A stretch of DNA of 64,000 bases, from contig NZ_MIHA01000012.1 in NCBI RefSeq assembly GCF_001722335.1, positions 1 to 64,000 on the forward strand. Direction: 5' to 3'. The position numbers were made by a program, and so were the translations under genes. This document shows positions 12,119-22,382 of the stretch, piece after piece; the stretch's first letter is position 1, and each line of letters begins with the position of its first letter. The DNA comes from Mycolicibacterium flavescens (lineage in GTDB: Bacteria; Actinomycetota; Actinomycetes; Mycobacteriales; Mycobacteriaceae). Under the pieces are notes generated by a model, which saw nothing but the letters and a program-made list of their open reading frames with translations, was not told the origin of the DNA and searched no databases.

Positions 12119-12772
12119 TCAGTCCGTCAGCGATTCGGGTTCGACGCCGAGTACGTCGGCGACGGCCGCCGCGGTGATCGGGCCCTGCCGCAGCACGCGC
12201 GGGTGGGCGCCGGTCAGGTCGACGATCGTCGACGCGGCCTGTTGCTGGGACGGTCCGGCGTCGAGGTAGACCTCGACGAGGTCGCCGAGCTGCTCGCGGG
12301 CCTCGGCCGCGGTGACGGCGGCGGGCCGGCCGGAGATGTTGGCGCTCGAGACCGCCATCGGGCCGACCTCCCGCAACAGTTCGATGGCCACCGGGTGCAG
12401 CGGCATGCGCAGCATCACCGTGCCGTGCGCGTCGCCGAGGTCCCACTGCAGCGACGGTGCCTGGCGGACCACCAGGCTCAGCGCCCCCGGCCAGAACGCG
12501 CGGATGAGTTCGCGCGCGGACTGCGGAACGTTGTAGACCAGACCTTCGATGGTGTGCCACGAGCCGACCAGCACCGGTACCGGCATGTCGCGACCGCGGC
12601 CCTTGGCGGCCAGCAGCGATGCCACCGCGTCGCTGTCGAACGCGTCGGCGCCGACTCCGTACACGGTGTCGGTGGGCAGCACCACGAGGCGACCGCCCTT
12701 GAGCGCGCTGATCGCCGAGGCGATACCGGTCGCGCGCTGGTCGGTGTCGGAGCAGTCGAACAGGTTGGTCAC
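12119..12772 (-). CDS. tsaC: L-threonylcarbamoyladenylate synthase (Sua5/YrdC/TsaC)
   Basis: The 217-aa YrdC-domain protein makes threonylcarbamoyl-AMP for t6A at position 37 of ANN-decoding tRNAs. Signatures include LPTDTVYGVGADAF, SSANISGRPAA and the C-terminal DLTGAHPRVLRQG. It lacks the extra Sua5 domain of longer homologues and is of usual TsaC length. GTG start at 12772 overlaps the prmC stop by 4 bp (GTGA). Position and size equal Rv1301. Confidence 0.93.
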   Translation of the reverse strand: MTNLFDCSDTDQRATGIASAISALKGGRLVVLPTDTVYGVGADAFDSDAVASLLAAKGRGRDMPVPVLVGSWHTIEGLVYNVPQSARELIRAFWPGALSLVVRQAPSLQWDLGDAHGTVMLRMPLHPVAIELLREVGPMAVSSANISGRPAAVTAAEAREQLGDLVEVYLDAGPSQQQAASTIVDLTGAHPRVLRQGPITAAAVADVLGVEPESLTD

Positions 12773-13601
12773 ATCGCCCTCCGTGCCGTCACGAACCTCG
12801 GGCGCCCGGCGAGATCCAGCCGGGCGGTGATGTCATCGAAAGCGCCTGTGCGGGTGAAGGACTCGACGGTGCGCGACGAGGTGGTGTCGTCGTGTTCGAC
12901 GGCGCAGAACCCGTCGTCGACCAGCCACCGGGCCGCCAGCGCGGTGATCGCGTCGATGACCCGCATCCCGTCCGGTCCGCCGAACAGCGCGTGCGCCGGA
13001 TCATGTTCGGCCACTTCGGGTTCCAGGGCTGCCCCGTCGGGAATGTAGGGCGGGTTGGCGACGACGAGGTCGACGGCGCCGTCGAGTTCGGGCAGCAGGC
13101 CGGGGGCGGTGACGTCGACTTCGACGAGTTCGACCTGCGTGCCGGCGACGTTGCAGCGGGCGTACTCGAGGGCCCTCGTGGAATCGTCGACGGCCAGCAC
13201 CCGGGCGGCCGGCAGATGCCGGGCCAGCGCGAGCGCCAGCGCACCGGTGCCGGTGCACAGGTCGACGACGACGGGGTTCTCCGGCAGGTTCCGCGTCATC
13301 GCCCACTCGAGCAGCGCCTCGGTCTCCGGGCGCGGGATGAACACCCCGGGTCCGACGTGCACCTCGACCGGGCCGAACGGCGCGGTACCGACCAAGTGCT
13401 GCAACGGGATCCGCCGGGCCCGCCGGGTAATCAGGTCGTCGTACCGGTCGGGGAAGTCGGGGCCGGCGTCGATCAGCGGCAGCCGGCCGCGGTCGGCGCC
13501 GGCGACATGGGCGGCCAGCAGCTCGGCGTCGACGCGCGGCGCGGGCACCCCCGCCTCGGCCAGCGTCACCGCCGCAGCGTCGATGAACTGGCTCAGCCGG
13601 G

Positions 13602-13605
<4 letters not shown>
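12769..13605 (-). CDS. prmC: Peptide chain release factor N5-glutamine methyltransferase
   Basis: The 278-aa SAM-dependent methyltransferase modifies the Gln of the GGQ motif in release factors. The family signature VANPPYIP (N-P-P-Y) is near residue 180 and the SAM-binding loop [13 protein letters not shown] near residue 116. Its substrate gene prfA lies immediately upstream and overlaps it by 4 bp (ATGA), a common functional pairing. Its own stop overlaps the next gene. Confidence 0.95.
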
Positions 13606-14696
<1,091 letters not shown>

Positions 14697-14732
14697 GTCG
14701 ACCTCCTCTGGTGAGCTTCCTGTAGACACAAA

Positions 14733-14775
14733 CCGACGCCCGGCCTGGCCGCGGGTGCGGCAGATCGGGCGTCGG
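14733..14775 (-). terminator. Terminator-like hairpin after rpmE
   Basis: A perfect 10-bp inverted repeat, CCGACGCCCG (14733-14742) and CGGGCGTCGG (14766-14775), encloses a GC-rich 23-nt loop. It begins 8 bp after the rpmE stop. On the minus strand the stem is followed by TTTGTGTC, a modest T-rich tail. It fits an intrinsic terminator separating rpmE from prfA; partial read-through would still be possible. Confidence 0.7.
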
Positions 14776-14783
14776 GGTGGAAG

Positions 14784-15017
14784 CTACTTGTCCGCAGCCT
14801 TGTCTGCCGACTTGCGCTTGCCGTAGCGCTTCTCGAAGCGGGCGACGCGGCCGCCGCTGTCGAGGATCTTCTGCTTGCCGGTGTAGAAGGGGTGGCACTG
14901 CGAGCAGACCTCGACGTGGATCTGTCCACTCTGCTTGGTGCTGCGCGTGGTGAACGAGTTGCCACAGCCGCAGTGCACGGTCGTCTCGACGTAGTCAGGG
15001 TGAATACCCGTTTTCAT
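14784..15017 (-). CDS. rpmE: 50S ribosomal protein L31 (zinc-binding type)
   Basis: The 77-aa protein has the L31 start [20 protein letters not shown] and the second Cys pair in [16 protein letters not shown]. Four cysteines (CxC and CxxC) mark the zinc-containing C+ form, as opposed to the zinc-free paralogue expressed under zinc starvation. ATG start at 15017 is preceded by a GAGGAAACC ribosome-binding stretch; an in-frame extension to 15104 is not family-like. The tail is Lys/Ala-rich. It sits upstream of prfA, as in M. tuberculosis (Rv1298). Confidence 0.96.
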   Translation of the reverse strand: MKTGIHPDYVETTVHCGCGNSFTTRSTKQSGQIHVEVCSQCHPFYTGKQKILDSGGRVARFEKRYGKRKSADKAADK

Positions 15018-15170
15018 GGTTTCCTCTTCGATCGTGGCTCCGGGTCGCCCCTCCACAACATGGAGGTGACGGGCGTGAACCGGAACCGAGGGTCGGCGAT
15101 CCATTATGCCAGCTCAACCGCCAGTGTCCTAAACGCGTGCGCATGGGCCGGTATTCCGGTGCGCGCCTGC

Positions 15171-15671
15171 TCAGAGCAGCCCACCACCGCCCAGCAGGCC
15201 GCGGCGTTCCCGGTCGCCGGTCTGCGGCGACTGATTGGGGAACGGCGCACGTGTCTCCGGCGCGACGCTCATCGGCGCCCTGGTCTGGGGCGGGGGTAGT
15301 TCGGTCAACGTGCGCTCGGGTGCGGTGCTCACCGGCGACGGCGGCGCAGCGGGTGCTTCGGCCGCGGGCGCTGCCGGCGCGGACGGCGGCGCTTCGGCGG
15401 GCGGGTCAACCGGGGCCGGTTCAGCGGGCGGCGGCTCGACAGGAGTCGGCTCAGGGGCCGGCGGGGTGGTCGCCGGTGCGCTGGTCGACGTGGTCGCGGT
15501 CGCCGCGGGCGTCGGGTTGAGCGGTGCGTCCGTCGACTCGACGGGACCGGTGCGCATCAGCAGGAGCACGATCGCCACAGTCGCGCTCGCCGTTGCTGCC
15601 GCGATCACCATCGACCACAATTTTGTTTGCTTACCGGTTGTGCGCCTGCGGTGCGCTCCACCCTTGCGCAT
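15171..15671 (-). CDS. Proline/alanine-rich membrane-anchored hypothetical protein
   Basis: The 166-aa product has a basic N-terminus (GGAHRRRTTGKQ), one membrane helix (about residues 19-40), and then an exported region of about 110 residues, mostly Pro, Ala, Glu and Thr in PAP/PTP-type repeats. It ends in RRGLLGGGGLL. Low complexity prevents a family call. It could be a cell-wall-spanning spacer or anchor and a possible O-glycosylation target. It lies 19 bp after the acyl-CoA ligase stop and about 150 bp before rpmE, all on the same strand. Confidence 0.7.
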   Translation of the reverse strand: MRKGGAHRRRTTGKQTKLWSMVIAAATASATVAIVLLLMRTGPVESTDAPLNPTPAATATTSTSAPATTPPAPEPTPVEPPPAEPAPVDPPAEAPPSAPAAPAAEAPAAPPSPVSTAPERTLTELPPPQTRAPMSVAPETRAPFPNQSPQTGDRERRGLLGGGGLL

Positions 15672-15690
15672 GAACCGATCCTACATAGCG

Positions 15691-17265
15691 CTAATCGGCG
15701 GCCCAGTGGTATTTGCTGCCGTCGCGGTGCAGGAGTTTTCTGCCGGCGGTACGGGTGCCGAGCGCGATGAGTTCGCGTTTCAAGATCTTGTTGGTCGCGG
15801 TGCTGGGCAGGTCGTCGGCGATCCAGAGGTATCGCGGCCAGGCCTTCGGCGACAGGTCACGTTGGGCGGCCAGGAACTGCTCGAACGTCTCGGGGGTGAC
15901 CTCGGCGCCGTCCCGGAGCACCGCGGCGGCCATCACCTGGTCGCCGACGAGTTCGTCGGGCACCGGGTACACCGCGACGCGGTTGATCGCCGGCAGGCGC
16001 AGCAGGATGCGCTCGATCGGCGCGGTCGCCAGGTTCTCGCCGTCGACGCGCATCCAGTCGGCGGTTCGCCCGGCGAGGTAGATGAAGCCGTCGGCGCCGC
16101 GGTACGCCAGATCGCCCGACCAGTACATGCCGTGGCGCATCCGCTCGTCGGTGGCGTCGCGGTCGTTGTAGTAGCCGCGGAACAGGCCGCTGCCGTCGGT
16201 GTTGACCAACTCCCCGACCGCGACGTCGGCGTTGGTCAGCGCGCCGTTGGCGTCGAACTCGGCGACGGGACATTCGGTCACGGTCTCGCTGTTGTAGATC
16301 GCCACACCCGGAAAACCTTGGCCGATGGACCCTTTCGGGGTGTCCGGGGTGCGGGTGATGATCACCGCGTTCTCGGTCGAGCCGAAACCGTCGTCGACGA
16401 CGACGTCGAACCGCCGGGCGAACTCCTCGATGTCGCGGTCGGTGGCTTCGTTGCCGAACGCGACGCGCAGCGGGTTGTCCCGGTCGTCGGGGCGCTCGGG
16501 CGTGGCGAGCACGTAGGCCAGCGGTTTGCCGACGTAGTTCATGTAGGTGACGCCGTAGCGGCGGATGTCGTCGAGGAAGCGCGACGCGGAGAACTTCGCG
16601 GGGACCATGGCGGCGCCGGCGACCAGGGCCGGCGCCCAGCCGCCGACGACGGCGTTCGAGTGGAACATCGGCATCGACAGGTAACAGGTGTCGCCGCGGG
16701 TGAGCTCGAACCGTTCGGCGAGTGCGGTGCCGGCGAACAGCGGCATCATGTGGGCGACCTGCACGGCCTTCGGGTCGCCGCTGGTGCCGGAGGTGAAGAT
16801 CATCATGAAGGTGTCGTCGACGCCGACCGTGCGGTGCGGCGCGAACGCCGGCGCGGCGCCCACGAACTCGGTCCAGGCGGGCTGTGAGGTGTCGAAGACG
16901 GTGACGCCGGGCAGGTCGAGACCGTCGAGCAGTGGACGGTGCTCGGCGTCGGTGATCAGGAACTGGCAGTGCACCTTGAGGATGTCGCGCGCCAACGCCT
17001 CCCCGCGGCGGGTGGTGTTGATCCCGCACAGCACATAGCCGCCGACCGCGGCCGCCGCGAGCGCGCCCAGGATGTCGGGGGTGTTGCCCAGCAGAACTCC
17101 GACGTGCAGGGGGCGGTTCGGATCGGCGGCCGCGATGAGGGCCGCGGCCTGGGCGCGCGCGTCGGCGACGTACTCGCGGTATGACCAGGCGCGGTCCCCG
17201 TACCGGACGGCGACCGAGTCGTCCTCGGCGCGCTCGCCGAGCAGCTGCTGGAGCGTGTCCGCCAT
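15691..17265 (-). CDS. Fatty acyl-CoA synthetase (FadD1/FadD17-like)
   Basis: The 524-aa ANL-superfamily adenylating enzyme activates a fatty or other carboxylic acid as acyl-AMP and then acyl-CoA. The P-loop-like motif IFTSGTSGDPKAVQ is near residue 170, the FGSTENAV region near 295, WSGDLAYRGADGFIYLAGR near 400, and the C-terminal catalytic Lys in TATNKILKREL. The N-terminus MADTLQQLLGERAEDD resembles mycobacterial FadD1/FadD17; which orthologue cannot be settled. The ATG at 17265 is chosen from homologue length; the upstream frame is the reverse of tetR. It is divergent from a TetR regulator with a palindrome between them, so TetR control is likely. Confidence 0.9.
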   Translation of the reverse strand: MADTLQQLLGERAEDDSVAVRYGDRAWSYREYVADARAQAAALIAAADPNRPLHVGVLLGNTPDILGALAAAAVGGYVLCGINTTRRGEALARDILKVHCQFLITDAEHRPLLDGLDLPGVTVFDTSQPAWTEFVGAAPAFAPHRTVGVDDTFMMIFTSGTSGDPKAVQVAHMMPLFAGTALAERFELTRGDTCYLSMPMFHSNAVVGGWAPALVAGAAMVPAKFSASRFLDDIRRYGVTYMNYVGKPLAYVLATPERPDDRDNPLRVAFGNEATDRDIEEFARRFDVVVDDGFGSTENAVIITRTPDTPKGSIGQGFPGVAIYNSETVTECPVAEFDANGALTNADVAVGELVNTDGSGLFRGYYNDRDATDERMRHGMYWSGDLAYRGADGFIYLAGRTADWMRVDGENLATAPIERILLRLPAINRVAVYPVPDELVGDQVMAAAVLRDGAEVTPETFEQFLAAQRDLSPKAWPRYLWIADDLPSTATNKILKRELIALGTRTAGRKLLHRDGSKYHWAAD

Positions 17266-17298
17266 GGCGCACCTCTCGACAGTGAACAGATCTCGGGG

Positions 17299-17316
17299 TG
17301 TGTCTACCATGACACA
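17299..17316. promoter_or_regulatory. Palindrome between fadD and tetR (candidate TetR operator)
   Basis: TGTGTC and GACACA form a perfect 6-bp inverted repeat around TACCAT. The site lies 34 bp upstream of the fadD-type ATG and 50 bp upstream of the TetR GTG, in the 100-bp divergent spacer. Its symmetry and place are typical of an autoregulating TetR operator. Binding is inferred. Confidence 0.55.
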
Positions 17317-17365
17317 ATGCGGTGATCGGCCCACTTGACGCGAGACCAACTGAGGAGTCGACCTG

Positions 17366-17971
17366 GTGACGAGCGGCACGGCGACCAAGAACGTCCGCGA
17401 TCGCCTGATTGACGCGGCGGAAGTCTGTCTGCGCGCCAAAGGGATTCGGTCGACGACGGTGTCGGAGGTGGCCGAGGCCGCGGGTGTGTCGCGCGCGTGG
17501 CTGTACCGGCATTTTCCGGACAAGGTGACGCTGCTCGGCGCGGCGATCGTCCGGCTGAACGACGCGTACTGGTCGGAGGCCCACGCGATGCTCGAGCGTG
17601 TCGAGGGCCTCGACCGCCAACTGACGGCGGGCATCCTGCACGGGCGCACCGCCTACGACGATCCCGGCGCCCTGCTGATGAAGCTGCGCATCGAGGAGCC
17701 CGAGGAGTTCGCCGCCTGCGCGGGCGCCGGCGTTCAGGGCCTGGTTCCCGACCTGGCGGATTTCTGGTCGCGCTATCTGATCGCGGCGCGCGAGACCGGT
17801 GAGATCCACCCCGACACCGATATCGCCGAGGCATCGGAATGGCTTGCCCGCGTGCTGATCTCGATCGCCACGGTGCCGGGTGACACGCTGGACCCCGGTG
17901 ACGCCGACGCGGTACTGCGGTACCTACGCCGTTACGTGACGCCGGGATTGCTCGCCGCCCCCGCCGAGTGA
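17366..17971 (+). CDS. TetR/AcrR family transcriptional regulator
   Basis: The 201-aa protein has an N-terminal TetR DNA-binding domain (residues about 10-58): RDRLIDAAEVCLRAKGIRST, then the recognition helix in VSRAWLYRHFPDK. The C-terminal ligand domain is not assignable. GTG start at 17366 follows TGAGGAG at good spacing. It diverges from the acyl-CoA ligase, the most likely target; an acyl-CoA or fatty acid ligand would fit but is inference. Confidence 0.9.
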   Translation: MTSGTATKNVRDRLIDAAEVCLRAKGIRSTTVSEVAEAAGVSRAWLYRHFPDKVTLLGAAIVRLNDAYWSEAHAMLERVEGLDRQLTAGILHGRTAYDDPGALLMKLRIEEPEEFAACAGAGVQGLVPDLADFWSRYLIAARETGEIHPDTDIAEASEWLARVLISIATVPGDTLDPGDADAVLRYLRRYVTPGLLAAPAE

Positions 17972-17972
17972 T

Positions 17973-18015
17973 TTCGGTGCCGCCGGTGGCGCTGAGCGCA
18001 ACCAGCGGCACCGAA
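17973..18015. terminator. Bidirectional terminator-like hairpin between tetR and rho
   Basis: TTCGGTGCCGC (17973-17983) pairs perfectly with GCGGCACCGAA (18005-18015), and the inner GGTGGCGC/GCGCAACC extends the stem with one mismatch. It begins right after the tetR stop and ends 12 bp before the rho stop, between convergent genes. There is no U-tract, so it would be a mycobacterial-type hairpin terminator or a Rho-assisted stop. Confidence 0.65.
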
Positions 18016-18026
18016 GTCGCCGAAAA

Positions 18027-20054
18027 TTAGTCGGCGTCCGCCGAACCCGGGGCGGTCTTGGAGACCTGGACCAGGAACTCGTAGTTGTTCTTGGTCTTGC
18101 GCAGCTGGCTCATCAGCAGGTCGATGGCCTGGTGCGGGTCGAGCCCGGACAGCACGCGACGAAGCTTGTGCACGACCGCGAACTCATCCGCGGACAGCAG
18201 CAGCTCGTCCTTGCGGGTGCCGGACGGGTTGACGTCGACGGCCGGGAAGACCCGGCGCTCGGCGATCTTGCGGTCGAGTTTGAGCTCGGCGTTGCCGGTG
18301 CCCTTGAACTCCTCGAAGATCACCGTGTCACCGGTCGAACCGGTCTCCACCATGGCGGTGGCGACGATGGTCAGCGAGCCGCCCTCTTCGATGTTGCGCG
18401 CCGCGCCCAGGAACCGCTTCGGCGGATAGAGCGCGGTCGAGTCGACACCACCGGAGAGGATGCGACCCGAGGCCGGCGACGCGTTGTTGTACGCGCGGCC
18501 GAGACGGGTGATCGAGTCCAGCAGCACGACAACGTCCTTGCCCTGTTCGACCAGGCGCTTGGCCCGCTCGATCGCCAACTCGGCGGCCTGGGTGTGATCG
18601 GACGGCGGACGGTCGAAGGTCGAGGCAATGACCTCGCCCTTGACCGAGCGCTGCATGTCGGTCACTTCTTCCGGACGCTCGTCGACGAGCACCACCATCA
18701 GGTGGCATTCCGGGTTGTTCGTGGTGATCGCGTTGGCGATGTCCTGCATGATCGTCGTCTTACCGGCCTTCGGCGGGGACACGATCAGCGCGCGCTGACC
18801 CTTGCCGATCGGCATGATCAGATCGATCACGCGCGTCGTCAGCTTGTCGGGCGAGGTCTCCAGGCGCAGCCGCTGGTTCGGGTACAGCGGGGTCAGCTTG
18901 TTGAAGTCGGGCCGCTTCTTGGCCTCCTCGACCGGCTTGCCGTTGACGGTGTCGAGGCGGACCAGCGGGTTGAACTTCTGGCGCGGATTCTGACCGCCGC
19001 CGTCGCCGCCCTCCTTGGGCACCCGCACCGCACCGGTCACCGCGTCACCGCGGCGCAGGCCGTTCTTGCGCACCATGTTCATCGACACGTAGACGTCGTT
19101 GGGTCCGGCGAGGTAGCCGGAGGTGCGGACGAACGCGTAGTTGTCGAGGACGTCGAGGATGCCCGCGACGGGCTGCACGACGTCGTCGTCACGCAGTTCG
19201 GTCTCGCCGCCGCCACCGTCGCCGCCGCGTTCACGGCGCCTGCGGTCCCGGAACCGGCGGCCGCGTCGACCGCCGCGGCCGTCGCCGTCGTCGTCGTTGT
19301 TGTTGTTGCGGTTCTGGTCGCCCTGTTGATCAGAGGACTGCTGGTCGCCGTCGGACTTGTTCTCCGACTTGGCCGACCTCTGGCTGCGGTCGCCCTGATT
19401 GCGGTCACCCTGGCTGCGGTCGCCCTGATTGCGGTCACCCTGGCTGCGATCGCCCTGGTCCTTGGCGCCCTCAGCTTTGTCGCCGGCGTCCTTGGCGTCG
19501 TCGCCCTTGGCCTGGTTGCCTTTGGCATCGCTGTCGTTGGCCGCTTGGGTGTCGGCGCCCTCGCCGGCGCCGTCGGACGGCGCGGACGCGTCCTGCCCGA
19601 CCGGTGCGCCCGCGGTGCGCGACGCGCCGCGGCGCTGGCGGCGAGGCGGCGAGGCTTCGGCATCAGCGTTCTCGGCGGCCGGCTTCTCGGCCGCCGGCGC
19701 TTCGGCTGCCGGCGCTTCGGCTGCCGGTTCCGCGGCCGCCGCGCGCGGCTGCTTGCCGCGCCCGTTGGCGTCACCTCGACGCTCACGGATGGCCGCGACA
19801 AGTTCGCTCTTGCGCATACCCGATGCGCCCTCGACGCCGATTTCCTTGGCCAGGGCGCGCAGTTCCGGCAGCACCATCGTGGACAGGGACGCGGCGCGGT
19901 CGCCGGATGCGACGTCGGCCGTCGGTGCGGTCTCAGCGGTGGGCGTTTCAGCCGCCCCGCCCGCTGCCGCAGAAGTTGTATCTGGACTCACGGTGTCCGA
20001 CAGCGCACCGTTGTCGCTGCTGCCCCCAGCCGTGAACAGGTCCGTATCAGTCAC
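18027..20054 (-). CDS. rho: Transcription termination factor Rho
   Basis: The 675-aa hexameric RNA helicase terminates transcription. It has a short N-terminal domain (MVLPELRALAKEIGVEGASG), then the actinobacterial insertion of about 200 disordered Ala/Glu then Asp/Gly/Arg/Gln-rich residues. This contains a decapeptide repeat QGDRNQGDRS and ends in an Arg patch (RRGRRFRDRRRRERGG). The RNA-binding domain (VSMNMVRKNGLRRGD) and RecA-like core follow, with P-loop SPPKAGKTT near residue 430 and the Q-loop (LGRAYNNASPASGRILSGG). GTG start at 20054. It is downstream of thrB, as Rv1297 is of Rv1296. Confidence 0.97.
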   Translation of the reverse strand: MTDTDLFTAGGSSDNGALSDTVSPDTTSAAAGGAAETPTAETAPTADVASGDRAASLSTMVLPELRALAKEIGVEGASGMRKSELVAAIRERRGDANGRGKQPRAAAAEPAAEAPAAEAPAAEKPAAENADAEASPPRRQRRGASRTAGAPVGQDASAPSDGAGEGADTQAANDSDAKGNQAKGDDAKDAGDKAEGAKDQGDRSQGDRNQGDRSQGDRNQGDRSQRSAKSENKSDGDQQSSDQQGDQNRNNNNDDDGDGRGGRRGRRFRDRRRRERGGDGGGGETELRDDDVVQPVAGILDVLDNYAFVRTSGYLAGPNDVYVSMNMVRKNGLRRGDAVTGAVRVPKEGGDGGGQNPRQKFNPLVRLDTVNGKPVEEAKKRPDFNKLTPLYPNQRLRLETSPDKLTTRVIDLIMPIGKGQRALIVSPPKAGKTTIMQDIANAITTNNPECHLMVVLVDERPEEVTDMQRSVKGEVIASTFDRPPSDHTQAAELAIERAKRLVEQGKDVVVLLDSITRLGRAYNNASPASGRILSGGVDSTALYPPKRFLGAARNIEEGGSLTIVATAMVETGSTGDTVIFEEFKGTGNAELKLDRKIAERRVFPAVDVNPSGTRKDELLLSADEFAVVHKLRRVLSGLDPHQAIDLLMSQLRKTKNNYEFLVQVSKTAPGSADAD
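19379..19460 (-). repeat. In-frame 30-bp tandem repeat inside rho
   Basis: About two and a half copies of a 30-bp unit encode QGDRNQGDRS. The copies are nearly identical at the DNA level (CTGATTGCGGTCACCCTGGC on the plus strand), which indicates recent expansion. The repeat sits in the disordered RNA-binding insertion of Rho, so copy number could vary between strains without breaking the frame. Confidence 0.75.
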
Positions 20055-20351
20055 GGAGTTCCTTTCTTTCCCTCGCTGAACAAGTCATGCGGGGATTCGG
20101 TGCGCTCAGCTGATCCACTGAACGCGTGGGCTCCACCATTTCCTCTGCAACGGTGATAGCCGGGACCCGCCGCTGTGCGGCGAACCGTCAATCCACGAGT
20201 AGCCCCAAAGGGAAATGAGTGGTGTCCTAGTGTCGGCGCAGGTAGAGACGCTGCGATTGCCTGACGAAAGCGAGAATATCCCGCATCGCTGCGGGAATCA
20301 AGGAAGACGTGCGTGTCGTGTGGCTTCCGTGAATCCGGGCCGGCACCGATG
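20055..20351 (-). promoter_or_regulatory. thrB-rho intergenic region with GNRA-loop hairpin
   Basis: No convincing gene lies in these 297 bp. A perfect 7-bp hairpin at 20279-20296 (TCCCGCA, loop GCGA on the minus strand, TGCGGGA) sits 56 bp after the thrB stop. The GCGA loop is a stable GNRA tetraloop. No U-tract follows. The remaining leader before the rho GTG is about 220 nt, long enough for the autoregulatory leader known for rho genes in other bacteria, but no specific element was recognised. Confidence 0.4.
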
Positions 20352-21299
<948 letters not shown>

Positions 21300-22382
21300 C
21301 TAGCCCAGACCCAACTTCTCGACGACGGCGACGGGGTCGACGGGCACCGGGATCACCTGCGGCATGCCCTTCAGCGCGGTGTCGGGATCCTTGAGACCGT
21401 TGCCGGTCACCGTGCACACGACCGTCGACCCCTTGGCCACCCAACCGTCCTCGATGGACTTGAGCAGACCGGCGATGCTGGCCGCCGACGCCGGTTCGAC
21501 GAACACGCCTTCGGTGCGGGCGACCAGGTGGTAGGCCGACAGGATCTCCTCATCGGTGGCGGCCAGGAAGCGGCCGTTGGACTGCTGCTGAGCCTCCACC
21601 GCGGTCGCCCACGATGCGGGTGAGCCGATCCGGATGGCGGTGGCGATGGTCTCCGGGTCGCTGACCGGCGCGCCGTGCACCAGCGGGGCGGCTCCGGCGG
21701 CCTGCGTGCCCAGCATCCGGGGCAACCGGTCGGCCAACCCGTCGCGGTGGTACTCGGTGTAGCCCTTCCAGTACGCGGTGATGTTGCCTGCGTTGCCGAC
21801 CGGCAGGGAGTGCACATCGGGCGCGGTGCCGAGCGCGTCGACGATCTCGAAGGCGGCGGTCTTCTGCCCTTCGATGCGGAACGGGTTGACCGAGTTGACC
21901 AGCGACACGGTCGGGAAGTCGGCGGTCAGCTTGCGCGCCAGCTCCAGGCAGTCGTCGAAGTTGCCGTCGACCTGAATGATCTTGGCGCCGTGCATGACTG
22001 CCTGCGCCAGCTTGCCCATCGCGATCTTGCCCTGCGGCACCAGCACCGCACAGGTGATGCCGGCCCTGGCGGCGTAGGCGGCCGCCGAGGCCGAGGTGTT
22101 GCCCGTCGAGGCGCACAGCACCGCCTGCTGGCCGTGCGCGACCGCTTCGGTGACGGCCATCGTCATACCGCGGTCCTTGAACGAACCGGTCGGGTTGAGA
22201 CCCTCGACCTTCAGATGCACGGTGCAGCCGGTGAATTCGGAGAGCCGGGGGGCCGGCAGCAACGGTGTGCCGCCTTCGCGCAGGGTGATCGGGGTCCAGT
22301 TGTCCTGGACCGGAAGACGGTCCCGGTACGCGGCGATCAGCCCCGGCCAGGGCTGGTGCACGGTCTGCGACGGGGTGCTCAT
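21300..22382 (-). CDS. thrC: Threonine synthase
   Basis: The 360-aa PLP enzyme converts O-phosphohomoserine to threonine. The PLP lysine is K69 in [12 protein letters not shown], with the phosphate loop PVGNAGNI further on. The ATG at 22382 overlaps the hom stop by 4 bp (ATGA); this start gives the M. tuberculosis length. An in-frame extension into hom to 22514 is not real. Confidence 0.97.
   Translation of the reverse strand: MSTPSQTVHQPWPGLIAAYRDRLPVQDNWTPITLREGGTPLLPAPRLSEFTGCTVHLKVEGLNPTGSFKDRGMTMAVTEAVAHGQQAVLCASTGNTSASAAAYAARAGITCAVLVPQGKIAMGKLAQAVMHGAKIIQVDGNFDDCLELARKLTADFPTVSLVNSVNPFRIEGQKTAAFEIVDALGTAPDVHSLPVGNAGNITAYWKGYTEYHRDGLADRLPRMLGTQAAGAAPLVHGAPVSDPETIATAIRIGSPASWATAVEAQQQSNGRFLAATDEEILSAYHLVARTEGVFVEPASAASIAGLLKSIEDGWVAKGSTVVCTVTGNGLKDPDTALKGMPQVIPVPVDPVAVVEKLGLG

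Noticed and set aside
19379..19460. Possible CRISPR-like repeats
   Set aside because: The units are tandem without spacers and encode an in-frame decapeptide repeat in Rho.
18132..20156. A 674-codon plus-strand open frame opposite rho
   Set aside because: The product is low complexity and mirrors the Rho codons; Rho motifs are unambiguous on the minus strand.
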